Source: Lepidurus packardi
Taxonomy: Eukaryota > Arthropoda > Branchiopoda > Notostraca > Triopsidae
Assembly: GCA_023053545.1 (NCBI GenBank)
Contig: JAKZAN010000098.1
Location: 32,948-96,947 of the forward strand
Reading direction: 5' to 3'
DNA length: 64,000 nt
Below are positions 11,378 to 22,039 of the stretch, piece after piece. Under the pieces are notes generated by a model. It worked only from the letters and a program-made list of their open reading frames with translations, ran no database searches and was not told the DNA's origin. Numbering within the stretch: the first letter of the stretch is position 1; each line of letters starts with the position of its first letter. Made by a program: the position numbers and the translations under genes.

Positions 11378-11614
11378 GATGGTGTTGTGTTTGCAGGTAT
11401 TGATTAATTGATTATAAGGGTAGAGGACAGGCTTTAAGAATTAGGGACGGGTGGCGAATAATCCGAGTGAGGCCCTCAATGATTTTTGATTGGTTGTTTT
11501 CTGACCAATCAGAAATTAGAGCGTCTAGACTTTGGTTTTCTCCCCCGCCCACCCTATATATTAAACCACCCCTCCCTATACTAATTAAATCAAACACACA
11601 CTCCACAATACACA
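11378..11614. promoter_or_regulatory. Shared divergent H3-H4 promoter region
   Basis: This 237-bp spacer separates the start codons of H3 (minus) and H4 (plus). It contains an inverted pair of CCAAT boxes, TGATTGG at about 11487-11493 and CCAATCAG at about 11505-11512, spaced to be readable in both directions. A TATATA element lies at about 11556, some 60 bp before the H4 ATG, within a C-rich stretch. A TGATTAATTGATTAT block lies just upstream of the H3 ATG. CCAAT and TATA elements are common in histone promoters of other eukaryotes. Their function here is inferred. Confidence 0.55.
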
Positions 11615-11947
11615 ATGGCTGTCGGACAAGGCAAAGGCGGTAAAGGCGTTGGCAAGGGCGGAGCTGGCAAGGTTGGAATCAAGAGATCCACCAAGAAGAA
11701 CAACAAGGCCTCCATTGAGGGAATCACTAAGCCCGCTATCAGAAGACTCGCAAGAAGAGGCGGCGTGAAGAGAATCTCGTCCTTCATCTACGACGACTCC
11801 AGACAAGTGCTGAAGAGCTTCTTGGAGAACATCGTGAGAGATGCCGTGACCTACACTGAACACGCAAGAAGAAAAACAGTGACTGCTATGGACGTTGTCT
11901 ACGCTCTCAAAAGACAGGGCAGGACCCTCTACGGCTTTGGCGGCTGA
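11615..11947 (+). CDS. H4: Histone H4 with divergent N-terminal region
   Basis: Intronless, 110 residues, ATG 11615 to TGA 11945-11947. From [20 protein letters not shown] onward the histone fold is nearly canonical, ending [19 protein letters not shown] followed by GFGG. The tail keeps the Gly-Lys pattern of the acetylated lysines ([16 protein letters not shown]). The canonical basic patch after it (KRHRKVLRDN, which includes K20) is replaced by [16 protein letters not shown], and the protein is about seven residues longer than the usual 103. Substitutions at [11 protein letters not shown] also differ from the standard YEETRGVLKVF. Ciliate H4 genes are known to vary more than those of animals, so this may be the main H4 or a variant. 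Confidence 0.96.
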   Translation: MAVGQGKGGKGVGKGGAGKVGIKRSTKKNNKASIEGITKPAIRRLARRGGVKRISSFIYDDSRQVLKSFLENIVRDAVTYTEHARRKTVTAMDVVYALKRQGRTLYGFGG

Positions 11948-12080
11948 TCTAATTGATAAATTATTGTTATTTGAAGCGATAGTAATGCCTGTATTAATTT
12001 ATCTTCCCAGCCCTTTCAGGCGACAATAGCACTAAAATCTGGAAATGCTTTGGGCCCTCATGCCTCCGTAATCAATGTCT

Positions 12081-13711
12081 TCACGCATTTGCCGCGTCCA
12101 GCTTTTGCTCCAACTCCTTGATGTGCTTCCGAATATTCTCGATATCCGATCGGTCCAGTGACTCCTCTTCCGACTCTTCCTCCACTTTTTCGGGTTCTTC
12201 TGGCTTTTTCTTCCGTGTCTTTACCATGCCATCCTGCTTTATGTTGTACGCTTTATTGATCTACTGCTGCTTCTTGTGGCGGCGGGCCTCTTGTTCGAGG
12301 GCTGCTCGCCTGGCCTGTTCCTCCTCAGCCTGCTACTTTCGCCTCTCCTCTTCCTCGAGTTGCTGGATTTAGAGACGCATTTTGTCGACCTGTCCCTTTT
12401 CAACGCGTTGCTACATTCTGATAAAATTTAAAAAGGGGGGAATACATTTTGAGTTGAGAGCGAAGGTAGTCTGTTTAGCGTTTGTGGCGCTGAAGCAGCT
12501 GGCCGTGCTTCTCGTTCAGCTTGCTCAGGTGTTCTTCCAGACTTCTGATCTTGGCCAGGTATATCTGCTGCACCTTCTCATACTGCTGCTTCAGAATGGC
12601 CAGGTGTTCCTCCTTTTTCCGCATGTCCTCTTTGTCTAGACGTTGTAATAGCCAATTAAGGCAGGTTTTTACATTTAGCTTTAAAGTCATTGTTCCGTTT
12701 GGAGACTAGTTCTTCGACAGCCTTCTGCTAGCGCTCTTGCTTCCGCTCCAACTCCTTGATGGTTTCCGCCAGATACATGTTCTTGACACGCAGGAGCTCG
12801 TTGCTTTCTTGTACATGTTGCTCGTTCTGGTTAAGCTTTAACCTCACTGCGAAATACTCCTGCGCCAAGTTGTTGTGCTTCCGCTACAGATCCATGCGGG
12901 ACTCCATGATTTGCTTGACTTCCTTACTGAGTTCCTCATCCCGTGACTGTGCGCGTTCCTAAATTCGGGAAACTTCATCTTTTAGCGCTTCAATGTGTGC
13001 ACGCAAATTGGCTGCTTCTGCTTAGTAATGTTTGCGCAAGTTTATGATCTACATTTAGTGCATAGATTGAATGTCGCTAGGTGCTTGCTGGGGGTGCACC
13101 ACACTTTGGATGGGAGTGCCTAGACCAGCCCCCCCACCCCCCAACGCCTTTTTGATTTTGGAATTCTGAATGGTGCTAGCGCCAGTAGTGCCCGTATTTC
13201 GTGACTTTCCTTCTAGGTAGGAGCCATGTTTGTGAATATTAAGCTGACTGATAAGGAAATAGAATATTACTTCATTGACTATCGAGTTCGGGCCGAGCTC
13301 TGCACGCACCTCACGACACTGCACCATGTGCTCATGCTGGGTGGGGTCGCATGAATGCATCAGGTTCTGGATCTTGTGTGCGTCGTCAGCAATTCGCTTT
13401 TTGAGATCTGAGTTCTCACGAGATAGTCGGAGGTAGTTATTCCGCTAGTCATAGAGAGCGGTACGGTGGTGGGATAGAGACCTTTAGAGATCTTCGACCT
13501 TGTCCTTGAGGGTTCTATTTTCCCACTCGAGCTTATGCTTGAGGTCAGCCTGGTATTTGCATTCGTCGTATTTGGAAATCCATTCAAGGCGTTATTTGGC
13601 GAAGTCTTAGAGTTTGGAACGATAGTAGGAGAGAAGGGAGTTGAGTTCGGTCTGCTGGTTGACTCCTACACGCATCATGTCCTCTGCTGCAGTAATGTCG
13701 ACTGAACTCAT
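12081..13711 (-). CDS. Coiled-coil protein, possibly CCDC77-like (centriole/basal body)
   Basis: Three exons: ATG 13711, introns 12636-12672 (37 nt) and 12418-12445 (28 nt), TGA 12081-12083; about 520 residues. Nearly all of it is heptad-rich helix. The N-terminal block (LNSLLSYYRSKLEDFAKER, then a LEWENRTLKDKVEDLE helix and ENSDLKKRIADDAHKIQNL) resembles, from memory, the start of animal CCDC77. The middle holds a Gly-rich low-complexity insert (KKALGGGGAGLGTP). The end is Glu/Arg/Lys-rich helix closing with NIRKHIKELEQKLDAANA. Glu at heptad positions is often encoded by TAA/TAG. The family assignment is tentative; other axonemal coiled-coil families look similar. It is divergent from the RING gene across 143 bp. 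Confidence 0.58.
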
Positions 13712-13854
13712 GGCTGTAGAGTAGATTAGTAGTTAGGGAATATTTTTAAATATTAATTGGGAAGCCTACATTGAAGTTTGCCACTCCTCCATTCCTGCTC
13801 CATCAGATAAAACTATATATTTTCCACACTATACTCAGCTTTATCCCAACCTAG

Positions 13855-14682
13855 ATGTAGCCTTCTAAGAAAATCACATGCATCAACCCCAAATGTCGGA
13901 CCTAACTTAAACGCCCGAGCGCCCCCTTCATTAAGTGTCCCACCTGCAGGACTGACTTCTTCGTCTTCTGTCACGAGTTCCCCTTCAAACTGTTCGAGTA
14001 TGTGCAGTGTTCTAAGTGTGTCAACTAGCTTTACTACTTCTTTTGCTTTAAGTGTTCCGGACTCCTCAGCTATAGCAAATATCGCATGGGCTCGATAAGT
14101 ACTTGTCGTTGTGGCTTTCAAGGTTGCTATGTGGTATGCGGCCATTGCAAAAAACCCTAATGTTTTCCCCCCGATCGTCGGTACGAAGGCATCGCATGGA
14201 AGTGCGGAAGCTGCAAAAACCCATATAACTTCATGACGTGTGATCAGTGTTTCCACGAAGTATACCAGCCAAAGTTCGAGGCGGGACAGCAAACCAGCTG
14301 TCTCAATAAATCGTGTAGAGCCTACCTGAACATACGCCTATGCAAAGTTTGTAATTTCGTGTTCGCCGATAGCAAAGGCAGGGACTGCTGTGAACCCTGC
14401 ATGAGCATGGAGAAGCAGCCGCCTCCCCAGAATCAGAGCCCGCAACCCCAGGCAACTGCAAACAGCACCCAGCCAAGTGCAAATGTTGGAAACGTGTCTA
14501 ATAACAACACGTCGAAAGGTGTGAGCGACGACGCATGCTGTAAAGTATGCCTGGATAAGGAGGCCAACTTTATTAATACGACATGTTTCCACATGAGTGT
14601 CTGCGAAGAGTGCGTGAAAGCCATCAAACAATAGTGTCCTTTGTGCAGAGCCAAAGGCGAGTACAGAAGAGTCTTTAAATGA
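13855..14682 (+). CDS. Cys-rich zinc-binding protein with C-terminal RING finger (probable E3 ligase)
   Basis: A single exon of about 275 residues, ATG 13855 to TGA 14680-14682. The first 180 residues contain many CxxC pairs (CINPKC, CPTC, CSKC, CFKC, CGHC, CGSC, CDQC, CKVC), suggesting four or more zinc ribbons. A short Pro/Gln/Asn-rich linker (QPPPQNQSPQPQ) follows. The C-terminus is a RING of the C3HC4/C3HC5 type: CCKVCLDKEANFINTTC, then FHMSVCEECVKAI, then a TAG-encoded Glu, then CPLCR. That is the terminal RING layout found in IAP and MULAN-type ubiquitin ligases. Substrate is unknown. The frame only makes sense with UAR = Glu, because TAG splits the last zinc knuckle in a standard reading. 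Confidence 0.8.
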
Positions 14683-14744
14683 TATTCTAGAAAGTGTAAT
14701 CAACGTCGATTTGATACTCCTTGCTCGTTTCGTATGGGCATATC

Positions 14745-15664
14745 TCACATTATCATGTCTCTATAACCCAATGTTTCGCACAAGGAGCGGTTGTGACTCA
14801 CGAAATCCCTCGGTCCCGATATCAGGATGAGGGTGTCTGGGGCAGGCGGGGGCATGAATCTGTTCAGATGGTTGGCTGAGACAGGTCCTGCAGGGCCCAG
14901 CCAGTCGGACTCAGGCTTTTCTAGCATGAGGTTGAAATTCAGAGTACTCTGCTCCAGATAGTAATTGAGTTCTTCGAGGAAGAATAAGTCTTTCTGTATC
15001 CCTAGAGTGGGAGGGAATTTAAAATTTAATTCTGATGAATATGGATATTTACTGAGGTGTTCACTTGCCAAAGGAGGCTAAGGCTTGTCTGATCATTGCT
15101 AGTTCCCACGGCTTCCATCAAAGAAAAGAAACTTGTCAAAGCGGTTCCATGCGCCAACAGCCCAATATACCGATACTTCTTACTTTCCTGTGTGCTATTC
15201 TAGACGGTCCCGTTTCCTAAATAACACCATCTTCCGTGCGGGCCCTTAATGTTAACCAAGTCACCTTTTCGAAGAGTCATCAGTTTTGTTGACATGTTGG
15301 CGCCAGAAGGGCTAGCAACCTTTTTAACCAAGATATCGAAAAATCCAACATCGTCAATACGAGAAATAGGCACGTATGGCTTTTAGATATCCTAAAGTTG
15401 AAGGTTAATATGTTGACCCACTTTGTGTCCCAAGCACTTATCCTGATGATTAGGGAGGACTGTGAGTCATCAAGCATCGAGGAGCAGTGTTGACAAAAGG
15501 AGATTACTGAAACGTAGAACATGTGAGTCGTGATTAACCTCCATCGATCCTTGGAAGGCGGCAGGGATAGAAGTAGAGGAGGGGCCGAGAGCACAGAATT
15601 GAGGTTTAATGAGGCATGGGTTTGCAGTAAGGGCTTTGAGGCGGTGGCGGAGAGCGTTGAGCAT
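14745..15664 (-). CDS. NADH-cytochrome b5 reductase-like protein, catalytic motifs degenerate
   Basis: Three exons: ATG 15664, introns 15460-15507 (48 nt) and 14994-15052 (59 nt), TGA 14745-14747; about 270 residues. Splicing rebuilds the family pattern NHDS-HVLRFILP, then HKVGQHINLQL, a KGDLVNIKGPHGR block equivalent to GDxIEFRGPxG, LLWQVNTSKDLFFLEEL (family LLFANxTxxDILLxxEL) and PPPAPDTLILISGP. Key motifs are altered. The flavin-binding RxYT/S is EKPYVPIS, the NADH-binding GGTGITP is AHGTALTS, and the CGPP that contacts the nicotinamide is SGPR. The N-terminus is mildly basic. The fold is very likely ferredoxin-reductase type, but FAD and NADH binding are doubtful. It may be a structural or regulatory relative. 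Confidence 0.74.
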
Positions 15665-15788
15665 AGGTAATTTCTGATAAATTGTTGGACTATGAAGAGA
15701 GGGACAATTTCATAATGGCAAGCAGATAGAATAGATTATTTTCGAGGTTAACTACTAAATTTTGACCGACACCTGCTGGCCCACATCC

Positions 15789-16505
15789 ATGAATAATTAA
15801 AAAAGACTCATCGCAATCTTCAAACTCTTCTTTGAACGTACCTGCCTCAGAATCCTCAAGCACCATGACCGTGAGTTCAAAGAATGGCTTTACTTCTCCT
15901 CCTGTCTCAGCCAAGATTCCCCAGACTACTCCAAACTAGAGAAGTACCTCGACTCTCTTGCCCACCACGCGTCTCTCAGCCCTGTCCCACTCTCTTCACT
16001 CCCCAATAGACAAGCAATAATTCTCCATGAAAAGCAGCCTCAGCCTAATACACCTCCGCATCATCCTGTGTCATCTCTCAGCAGCTCCCTCAAAGATGAC
16101 CAGAACTATCACGGGTTTCTCCGTAAAAAACAGGAGATTATGGATAAATTCCGAGCAGAAGGCGCCTTCCATCCCAACCGTACATTTGGAGGGGAGCGCT
16201 CAACCACTCCGATCCAGAACTCCCATGGCAACCAGCATCCTATTCTTATGCAATAGCAGAAATTCGGTGAGGATCGGATGCAAGCGCACATTTCTCAAAC
16301 TAAAGAGGGCCTTACGGTTAAAAATAAACTGCAGACAGCATATAAACAAGATAGTAGTGCAGGCTTAGAGTGGTGTCCCAATCTATTTTTAAAGAAATTG
16401 GAGGAGCTTGGGAAGCTGTTCAACGAGAATCAGATGCGGTTAGAGGTCAGTTTGCTAGGCGCACGCTTTTCGAATCTATAGGAAGAGCTGAAGTCAGCTT
16501 TGTGA
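15789..16505 (+). CDS. Hypothetical protein, 238 residues
   Basis: A single frame runs from ATG 15789 to TGA 16503-16505 and includes three TAA/TAG codons. The N-terminus is helical and hydrophobic (RLIAIFKLFFERTCLRIL), then HDREFKEWLYFSSCLS. A Pro/Ser-rich middle (QPQPNTPPHHPVSSLSSS) and a polar GAFHPNRTFGGERSTTP stretch follow. The C-terminal helix ends LEELGKLFNENQMRLEV and EEELKSAL. No known domain is recognised. It is divergent from the cytochrome b5 reductase-like gene with 124 bp between start codons. The opposite-strand frame at 15690-15914 is judged a shadow. Confidence 0.55.
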
Positions 16506-16719
16506 GAATGAATAACTTTGTATTGAGGGGGTTTCTACAGAGTTGCAGCTGAGGCGTATATAAGGTAAGGTTCGGCTGCGTATTCGTGATATAACACTTC
16601 CCTGGAATTCGATAGACTTACTTGGATCTGGATGACAAACTTTGTTTTGACACCACTGTTCTCGCCTGCTTAATATTTATAATCCACCCATCCTAATATC
16701 GTATTATTAGTTAATCCCA

Positions 16720-17900
16720 ATGTAGCCAGCAACATTACCGAAAAATATCCAACAGCCTATCCTCGGCAAGGCCTCCCTCGTCGACTATGAAAAGCTCAGC
16801 CCCATCAAAAATGGTGCTTACGGCTCTGTCTACATGGGTCAGAACAAGCAAACCCAAAAGAAGGTTGCCCTTAAAAAGATGCTTATTGAGCTCGAAGGCG
16901 ATGGGTTCCCTAGCTCGAGCATCCGAGAAATCGCCTTATTGCGTGAACTCGAATCCCCCTTCATCGTTAAGTAACTAAAATAACATGTCACTCTCTCGAA
17001 TTTGGTTTGTGGTCACTCTCGATTCTTAACACATCTACGCTCTTGGGTTCTCATCATATTATTTTGGGTTTGAGAGTGACTGGCGTTATTATGATATTGT
17101 CCCTTCCAAACTAGACCGACTGGCACGGTATAGGCTCTAAGACGTATTGATTGAGGAAAAGACTCTTTATTTGGTCTTAGAATATATCGACGGAGATCTG
17201 AAGGACTTAATCCAAAAGTCTCCCAACGGATTCGGCTCGGAGGCTATCCAGAAGATCTTGTATCAACTTCTCCTTGGTGTACAAGAGTGCCACTTCAAAA
17301 GAATCATCCACAGAGATCTCAAGCCTGCCAACCTTCTCATCGATAACGAATGTACCAGAAACCTACTAATCAGCTTTTAGTGAACCTTAAAATAGCGGAC
17401 TTCGGACTTGCACGCACTTACCAGATACCAGCTAGACCATACTCACAAAACGTCGTCACTCTCTACTATAGAGCTCCCTAAATTCTTCTGGGCTCCCTTG
17501 AGTATTCGACCCCGATCGATATCTGGAGTGTGGGTTGCATCTTCGCAGAAATGATAACTGGACAAATTCTGTTCCAAGGAGACGCTCAAATCGACCAAAT
17601 CTACCAGATATTCCGGAGCCTCGGGACACCAAAAGTGAGTGACTGGCCCGGCGTGGATCGACTGCCTTACTACCGGTACACTTTTCCGGACTGGCGAAAA
17701 CAAAGCATGAGCACAGTTCTTAAGGACAGATGCAGCGATGAACAGGCTTTAGATCTGCTTTCGGTAAGAAAGAGACGTTAATGTTTACTCAATCTTAGAA
17801 AATGTTGTGCTACGACCCGTCGATGAGGATTAGCGCGAAGGAGGCTTTGAAGCACGAGTATTTTGCATCGATTCGCGGCTGCACCAAACACTCAAATTGA
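16720..17900 (+). CDS. Cyclin-dependent kinase (CDK1/2-like)
   Basis: Four exons: ATG 16720 (second codon TAG = Glu), introns 16971-17133 (163 nt), 17352-17380 (29 nt) and 17764-17798 (35 nt), TGA 17898-17900. The kinase has a Gly loop [10 protein letters not shown], the VALKK lysine, and a PSTAIRE-type cyclin-binding helix in the form FPSSSIREI. The catalytic loop is [14 protein letters not shown], then IADFGLART, the T-loop [10 protein letters not shown] with TAA as the invariant APE Glu at 17479-17481, and [30 protein letters not shown] matches CDK1/2 helices. All catalytic residues are present, so it should be active with a cyclin. Length (about 315) fits. The altered PSTAIRE suggests a ciliate-specific cell-cycle or ciliary CDK. 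Confidence 0.93.
16971..17133 (+). other. Unusually long CDK intron carrying an inverted repeat
   Basis: This 163-nt intron is several times longer than most in the window. It begins GTAACT and ends GGTATAG. Inside, GTCACTCTC at about 16987 is matched by GAGAGTGAC at about 17075-17083, so the RNA can form a stem of at least nine pairs enclosing about 80 nt. A second copy of GTCACTCTC lies about 25 nt after the first. The element could be an intronic small RNA, a miniature transposon remnant or a splicing regulator. Confidence 0.5.
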
Positions 17901-18012
17901 GTTAGCAGACCCAGACAATTTAGACAACGAGCTAAGCATATCTATATCACCCATCACCCATCAGCCATCATCCATCATTCATATTTCAGCACAAAACATC
18001 CGTCTAAATAGC

Positions 18013-19578
18013 TCATGAGTTGAGGGCCCTCTCGTAGTTTCTCCCCCCTACCGCCTATTTGATGCTATTGCCTTTCAGCCCCGAGTAGTTGTCCCACCCC
18101 GCATGGCGCCCTTCATTGTAATCCCTCAGTAGTGTCACTGCGTTTTTGGCTCCTAAGTTCGTAGCCCAGTCAGAACCCACCGAGGTCACTTTCGTCATAT
18201 TCCTATGTAGACGTTTTTCGGTCGCTGTATTCATTTCCTCCTCGTGCAGTCTCTTCTTGTCGAGAATACTCTTCTCAAATTGCAAAGGGGTGTGTTTGAG
18301 CTACTAGACCTTAATTAAGAGGGGCAACGGCTTGGTTCTGGTGAGCGTGAAAAAAGGGGACATTGGATTGGTCAGTTGTTCTTTCGTAAGGCTGCTATCT
18401 AGAGATGTTATGGGAGGGAATCTTTCTGTCGGCTTCTGGGTCAATTTGGAGACCCAGTAAACCATCCTGACTCGCCTGTCCTAAAGCAAAACATTCTGCA
18501 GCTCCGTAAAATCATATCTTTCATAATAGTCGGTCTCCAAGTCAGAAATCAGAGCCTCCACAAACTTCATGTTGTACTGGATTTCGGGTGGCTCTTTGAT
18601 CGTTAGAGTCTAGATCATGATCTTGGCTGCTGAACCCTTCTCCACTGCGAGCAGCTCCAACAATTCCTTCTTGTTGACTTCCTCTGCCAGCTGATTGACC
18701 TCATGGTCACTGAGGATATGCTGGGATTCCCTGCCTCCCGTCAAATGCATGAAGTTTTGACAGTGGTTGGTGCACTTAGGACAGAGCTAGTGTTTGATTT
18801 CCTGGATGTCTTTTTCTTTGAGCAGCTTTAAGGGTTTTGTTGGTGCTTTTTTATTTACAGCTGATTGGGTTTTGCTCAGCTTTTTAAGCTCTTAAAGCTT
18901 ATGACGAACGACTTTCACACAAACCGAGCAAAAACACACTTACACACTATGCCAGTTCACAATCGGTCCGTACAAGGCCAGAACATCCATGCGCTAATTG
19001 ATGCAGGTGTGTTCCAGGTTGGCGGGGTGTAGGAACTTCTTTATTGCCTCGAAAGTGACTTTGTAAGGAGTTTCGGTGAACTGTGGCGGTCGTTGGGGGA
19101 TGCGAAATTGGAATATCTGTCGTTCCTTGTTGGCCTCAGTCTGGTCATCACTTCCGTGTAGCTCATTTTTGATGACAGAGGTTCCATAAGCAGCTCTTAA
19201 AGATGTAGGATCTGTCTTTTTGGCTGCATCGGGATCAGCAGGACCTATGAGTTTCTTCCATTTAGCGACGGGATTCTATGTCTCGTGACAGAGAAGGAAC
19301 ACGCAACACTAGCCACTCAGCATATAAGTTAGAATATCCTAGAAGTATGGCTTATTCTGGTGCTTATAGAAGAGGTTGAGGACCTCCTCCTTGTATAGTT
19401 CGCGCTGGATGATGCTTTTGATGAGAAAACCCTGCTACTCGATTGTAGTTATTATTTTCTGGATGGCCTGGGTGGAGAGGCAGGTGTTTGGCTTGATGAT
19501 GCCGATGGTGAAGGATAGGTTTTCCTGCTTGGGATCGAAAAGCAAGTTTTCTGAACGAAGTAGTTGGGTGGTTGCCAT
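18013..19578 (-). CDS. Nucleoside diphosphate kinase-domain protein with Cys-rich C-terminal region
   Basis: A single exon of 521 residues, ATG 19578 to TGA 18013-18015. The N-terminal 150 residues form an NDK domain: FTIGIIKPNTC, IQKIITTIEEQGF, YFEDILTYMLSG, VAKWKKLIGPADPDAA, SLRAAYGTSVIKNELHGSD. The catalytic His sits in the NxxHGSD motif, so transfer of phosphate between nucleotides is possible. The Arg of the usual FGTD region is shifted and TAG follows LSG. The C-terminal 300 residues are not NDK. They hold CVFCSVC and CPKCTNHC zinc-type pairs, a mixed helical region and a basic tail. Proteins joining NDK domains to extra modules (NME5/7/9, RSP23) are mostly ciliary, which suggests an axonemal role by inference. 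Confidence 0.78.
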
Positions 19579-19689
19579 GTGTTTCAGTTTCAAACGTGGA
19601 AATAATACTTACAGTTTCTTTTGAAGAGTAAATAAAACATGACTAAAACAATTCCTATAGACTTGGACATTCCATCATCGTCTCTCACC

Positions 19690-21345
19690 TCATTTCATCG
19701 ACACCCACCCCTCCCAGATCTACTTAGAAATATATCTCCCTACCGTATTGTACTTCTGCAGCCAAGCATGCTTCTCCATCTCGCACAGTTTCAGCCTCTC
19801 GCTCGGCTCCTTCATCAGCACCTTCGTTATCAGATCACATAGTTCTGCCGACAAGTGGCTTGGGAAGCTTATCTCCACAGACAGGATCTTATTGTAAGTG
19901 CGTTGCTGATCGTTACCCACCTCGAAGGGTGCCTTGCCTGTAGCTAACTCATAGCACAGAACCCCCAAACTCCAGATATCGACCTTTTCATCGTAGTACT
20001 CTCCTTCTACGATTTCAGGAGGAACATAGTCTAGAGTACCGCAGAAGGTTTGGCGTTTGTGAGTTGGAGAGTAGGTAGACCAGCCGAAATCGGAAAGCTT
20101 CAAGACGCCTTCAGTGATCAGGATATTTTCTGGTTTAATATCGCGGTGAATGATGTGTTAGGAATGCATATACTTGAGGCCCTCGAGGACCTGCTTGATG
20201 TAGAAAGCCGTTGCCTGTTCGGTGAGCCGTTTCTGAGAAGGTTAATGGAATTGAACTGAATTGAATGGGTTTACCTGTTCGCGCAGTTCCTTGAAAAGGC
20301 ACCCGGTACCGAGCTCTAGAAGCATGTAGATATACACTTCGTCTGCAAAGTAGCCATACATCTTGAGGATGTTGGGGTGGTTCATGTACGTCTGGATCCT
20401 TATCTCTTCGGCCAGCTGGTGTTCCATTCCCGACTCTCTGAGTTGTTTCTTGTTGACCATTTTGATCGCCAAAAACATCTTCGTCTTCCGATGTTGGGCC
20501 ATATACACATTCCCGAATCTTCCCTTCCCCAACTTTCGTCCTAACTAAAACTGATCAATCCGCAGCTCTTCCTTCTTATCAATCAATGGTATCTTAATGA
20601 ACTGCTGCTTAAGAGGCCTATACATCTGAACGTTCCTCGGCTGGCTTGGGTGCGAAGGCACCAGACCCCGAGGCACAGATTGTGTGGGGATAGAAGTGCT
20701 TGATTTATTAACATCGGGATCTTTATTTTTACTTACTAATTGAACTTTTGCAATCAGCTCTTTAGGAGGCTTTTTGATTGTGATGAGGCCTTTGGAACTG
20801 TTAAGATGGCTTGTGCTCGAAGTTAGGCTATTGGCCTGGCCAAAAGCAGTATTAGTACTCGAATCACTCAAGTTTTTCTTATGCTGGTTGACAGTCATTG
20901 AATTATTCTACTTCTATTTGGGATGGGTCGTGAGTTTGGCGGCAGTTCTGTTTGTGCAAGATCCGGGTTGACTATTAATACTGCTATTTTTGCTGCCAAG
21001 CTTTTTTAAATTCAGTTCTCTGAGCTGGTTGATAAGCCTATTATTCGTCGGAGATTTCTGAGGTTTGACGATGATATTGCTCGCCGTCGTGCTATTGTTG
21101 CACAGGGCGGCACTCTTCATATCTTGTTGCTTGTTGCGACTCGCAGAAGTGGCGGTGCCTTGTAGATAGGTTGGAACCTTTTTGGAAGCTGTGTCTTTGG
21201 TCGCGAGGGAGAGTTTATTGATGAAGAGGTCTTAACTATCATAGGTTTTAAGGGTGCGGGAGGTGAGAGAACCATCGTTGGAAGGAAGTTTTTGGAGCTC
21301 GAGGGGACCAACGGTGTATTGACGGAGTGTAGAAAAATTGTCCAT
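19690..21345 (-). CDS. Aurora-like Ser/Thr protein kinase with long disordered N-terminus
   Basis: Two exons: ATG 21345, intron 20233-20274 (42 nt, phase 0), TGA 19690-19692; about 537 residues. The first 260 residues are Ser/Thr/Asn/Lys-rich and probably disordered. The kinase domain starts at DQFELGRKLGKGRFGNVYMA, with AIKMVNKKQL, LAEEIRIQTYMNHPNILKMY and the catalytic IIHRDIKPENILI. The Aurora hallmark DFGWS is present. The activation loop HKRQTFCGTLDYVPPE matches Aurora RRTTLCGTLDYLPPE, including the phosphorylatable Thr. DEKVDIWSLGVLCYEL follows. Aurora kinases control mitosis, cytokinesis and, in ciliated cells, cilium length. All catalytic residues are intact. A TAA-encoded Glu sits just before HIIHRD. 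Confidence 0.92.
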
Positions 21346-21544
21346 GACGATTAGAAATAAGGATATTAGTTATGAATATTGAATTACAAGGCCCTTAACG
21401 ACTTCATTTAACTCTTAAACTTCCTGAGGCTTCTTAATATCGTCAAGTCAAGACTGTCTCAGCTATTACTCATACATACCATCAGCATTTTTAGTCTATT
21501 GTGCGCTCTTCTAGAAGAGTCGCTTAGTTTCTGCGAGAGCCCAT

Positions 21545-22039
21545 TCACAGATCGTAGATCTAGTCATTCCTCTTTTATCCTCCGTAGTAGCCGTTATGCT
21601 CCTGCTTTGCGATCGGAACTTACCTGGGACTCTGTTTTGCAGCTGAAAGGTGTCTGTTGTGAACGTTCTTCATATTTCCTAGTAGTTCCTAGGGAGTGCT
21701 ATCTAGGATAGTCACGAATGGAGTACCGAACATGAGTTTAACAAAGGGATTCATCAAGTCCTCGGGAGATTCTCTGCCAAAGCCTATTGGAGGAAAAGGC
21801 GGCGAAAATATATTATTGACTCTTTCGTTTACAGGCACACGAAATTGGCGAGTGTCAGTTCTAACGTTGTCTTTGCCATCTTGGATCTAGTTGGTAGTGA
21901 TCTTTTCAGTGCAGATCAGCATTTTTGTGTCCTCAGGGTCTTGATCGCAAGTGGTGCTTGAGGTGGAGGAGGTTTGGGCATAGTGGAAGCGTTGGTGATG
22001 GTTTTCGTCGTCTTTTTTGTCCTTGGTAAACCAGCCCAT
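21545..22039 (-). CDS. Hypothetical acidic protein, about 164 residues
   Basis: The minus-strand frame from ATG 22039 to TGA 21545-21547 has at least four TAA/TAG codons. It starts MGWFTKDKKDDENHHQRF and is rich in Asp, Glu, Ser and Thr. It has a hydrophobic patch IFSPPFPPIGFGRESPEDL and ends YYGGEKRNDEIYDL. There is no signal peptide or known domain. A GTAAGT in the last third could be a splice donor, so the C-terminus is uncertain. It sits between the Aurora-like kinase and the choline-transporter-like gene, all on the same strand. Coding status rests on composition and an open frame only. Confidence 0.45.

Noticed and set aside
11013-11411. Plus-strand ORFs across histone H3
   Set aside because: Antisense shadow of an unmistakable histone gene.
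15690-15914. Minus-strand 74-codon ORF
   Set aside because: It lies between two divergent genes and overlaps the start of the plus-strand gene at 15789. It ends at a TAA/TAG that is not a stop here and has no domain.
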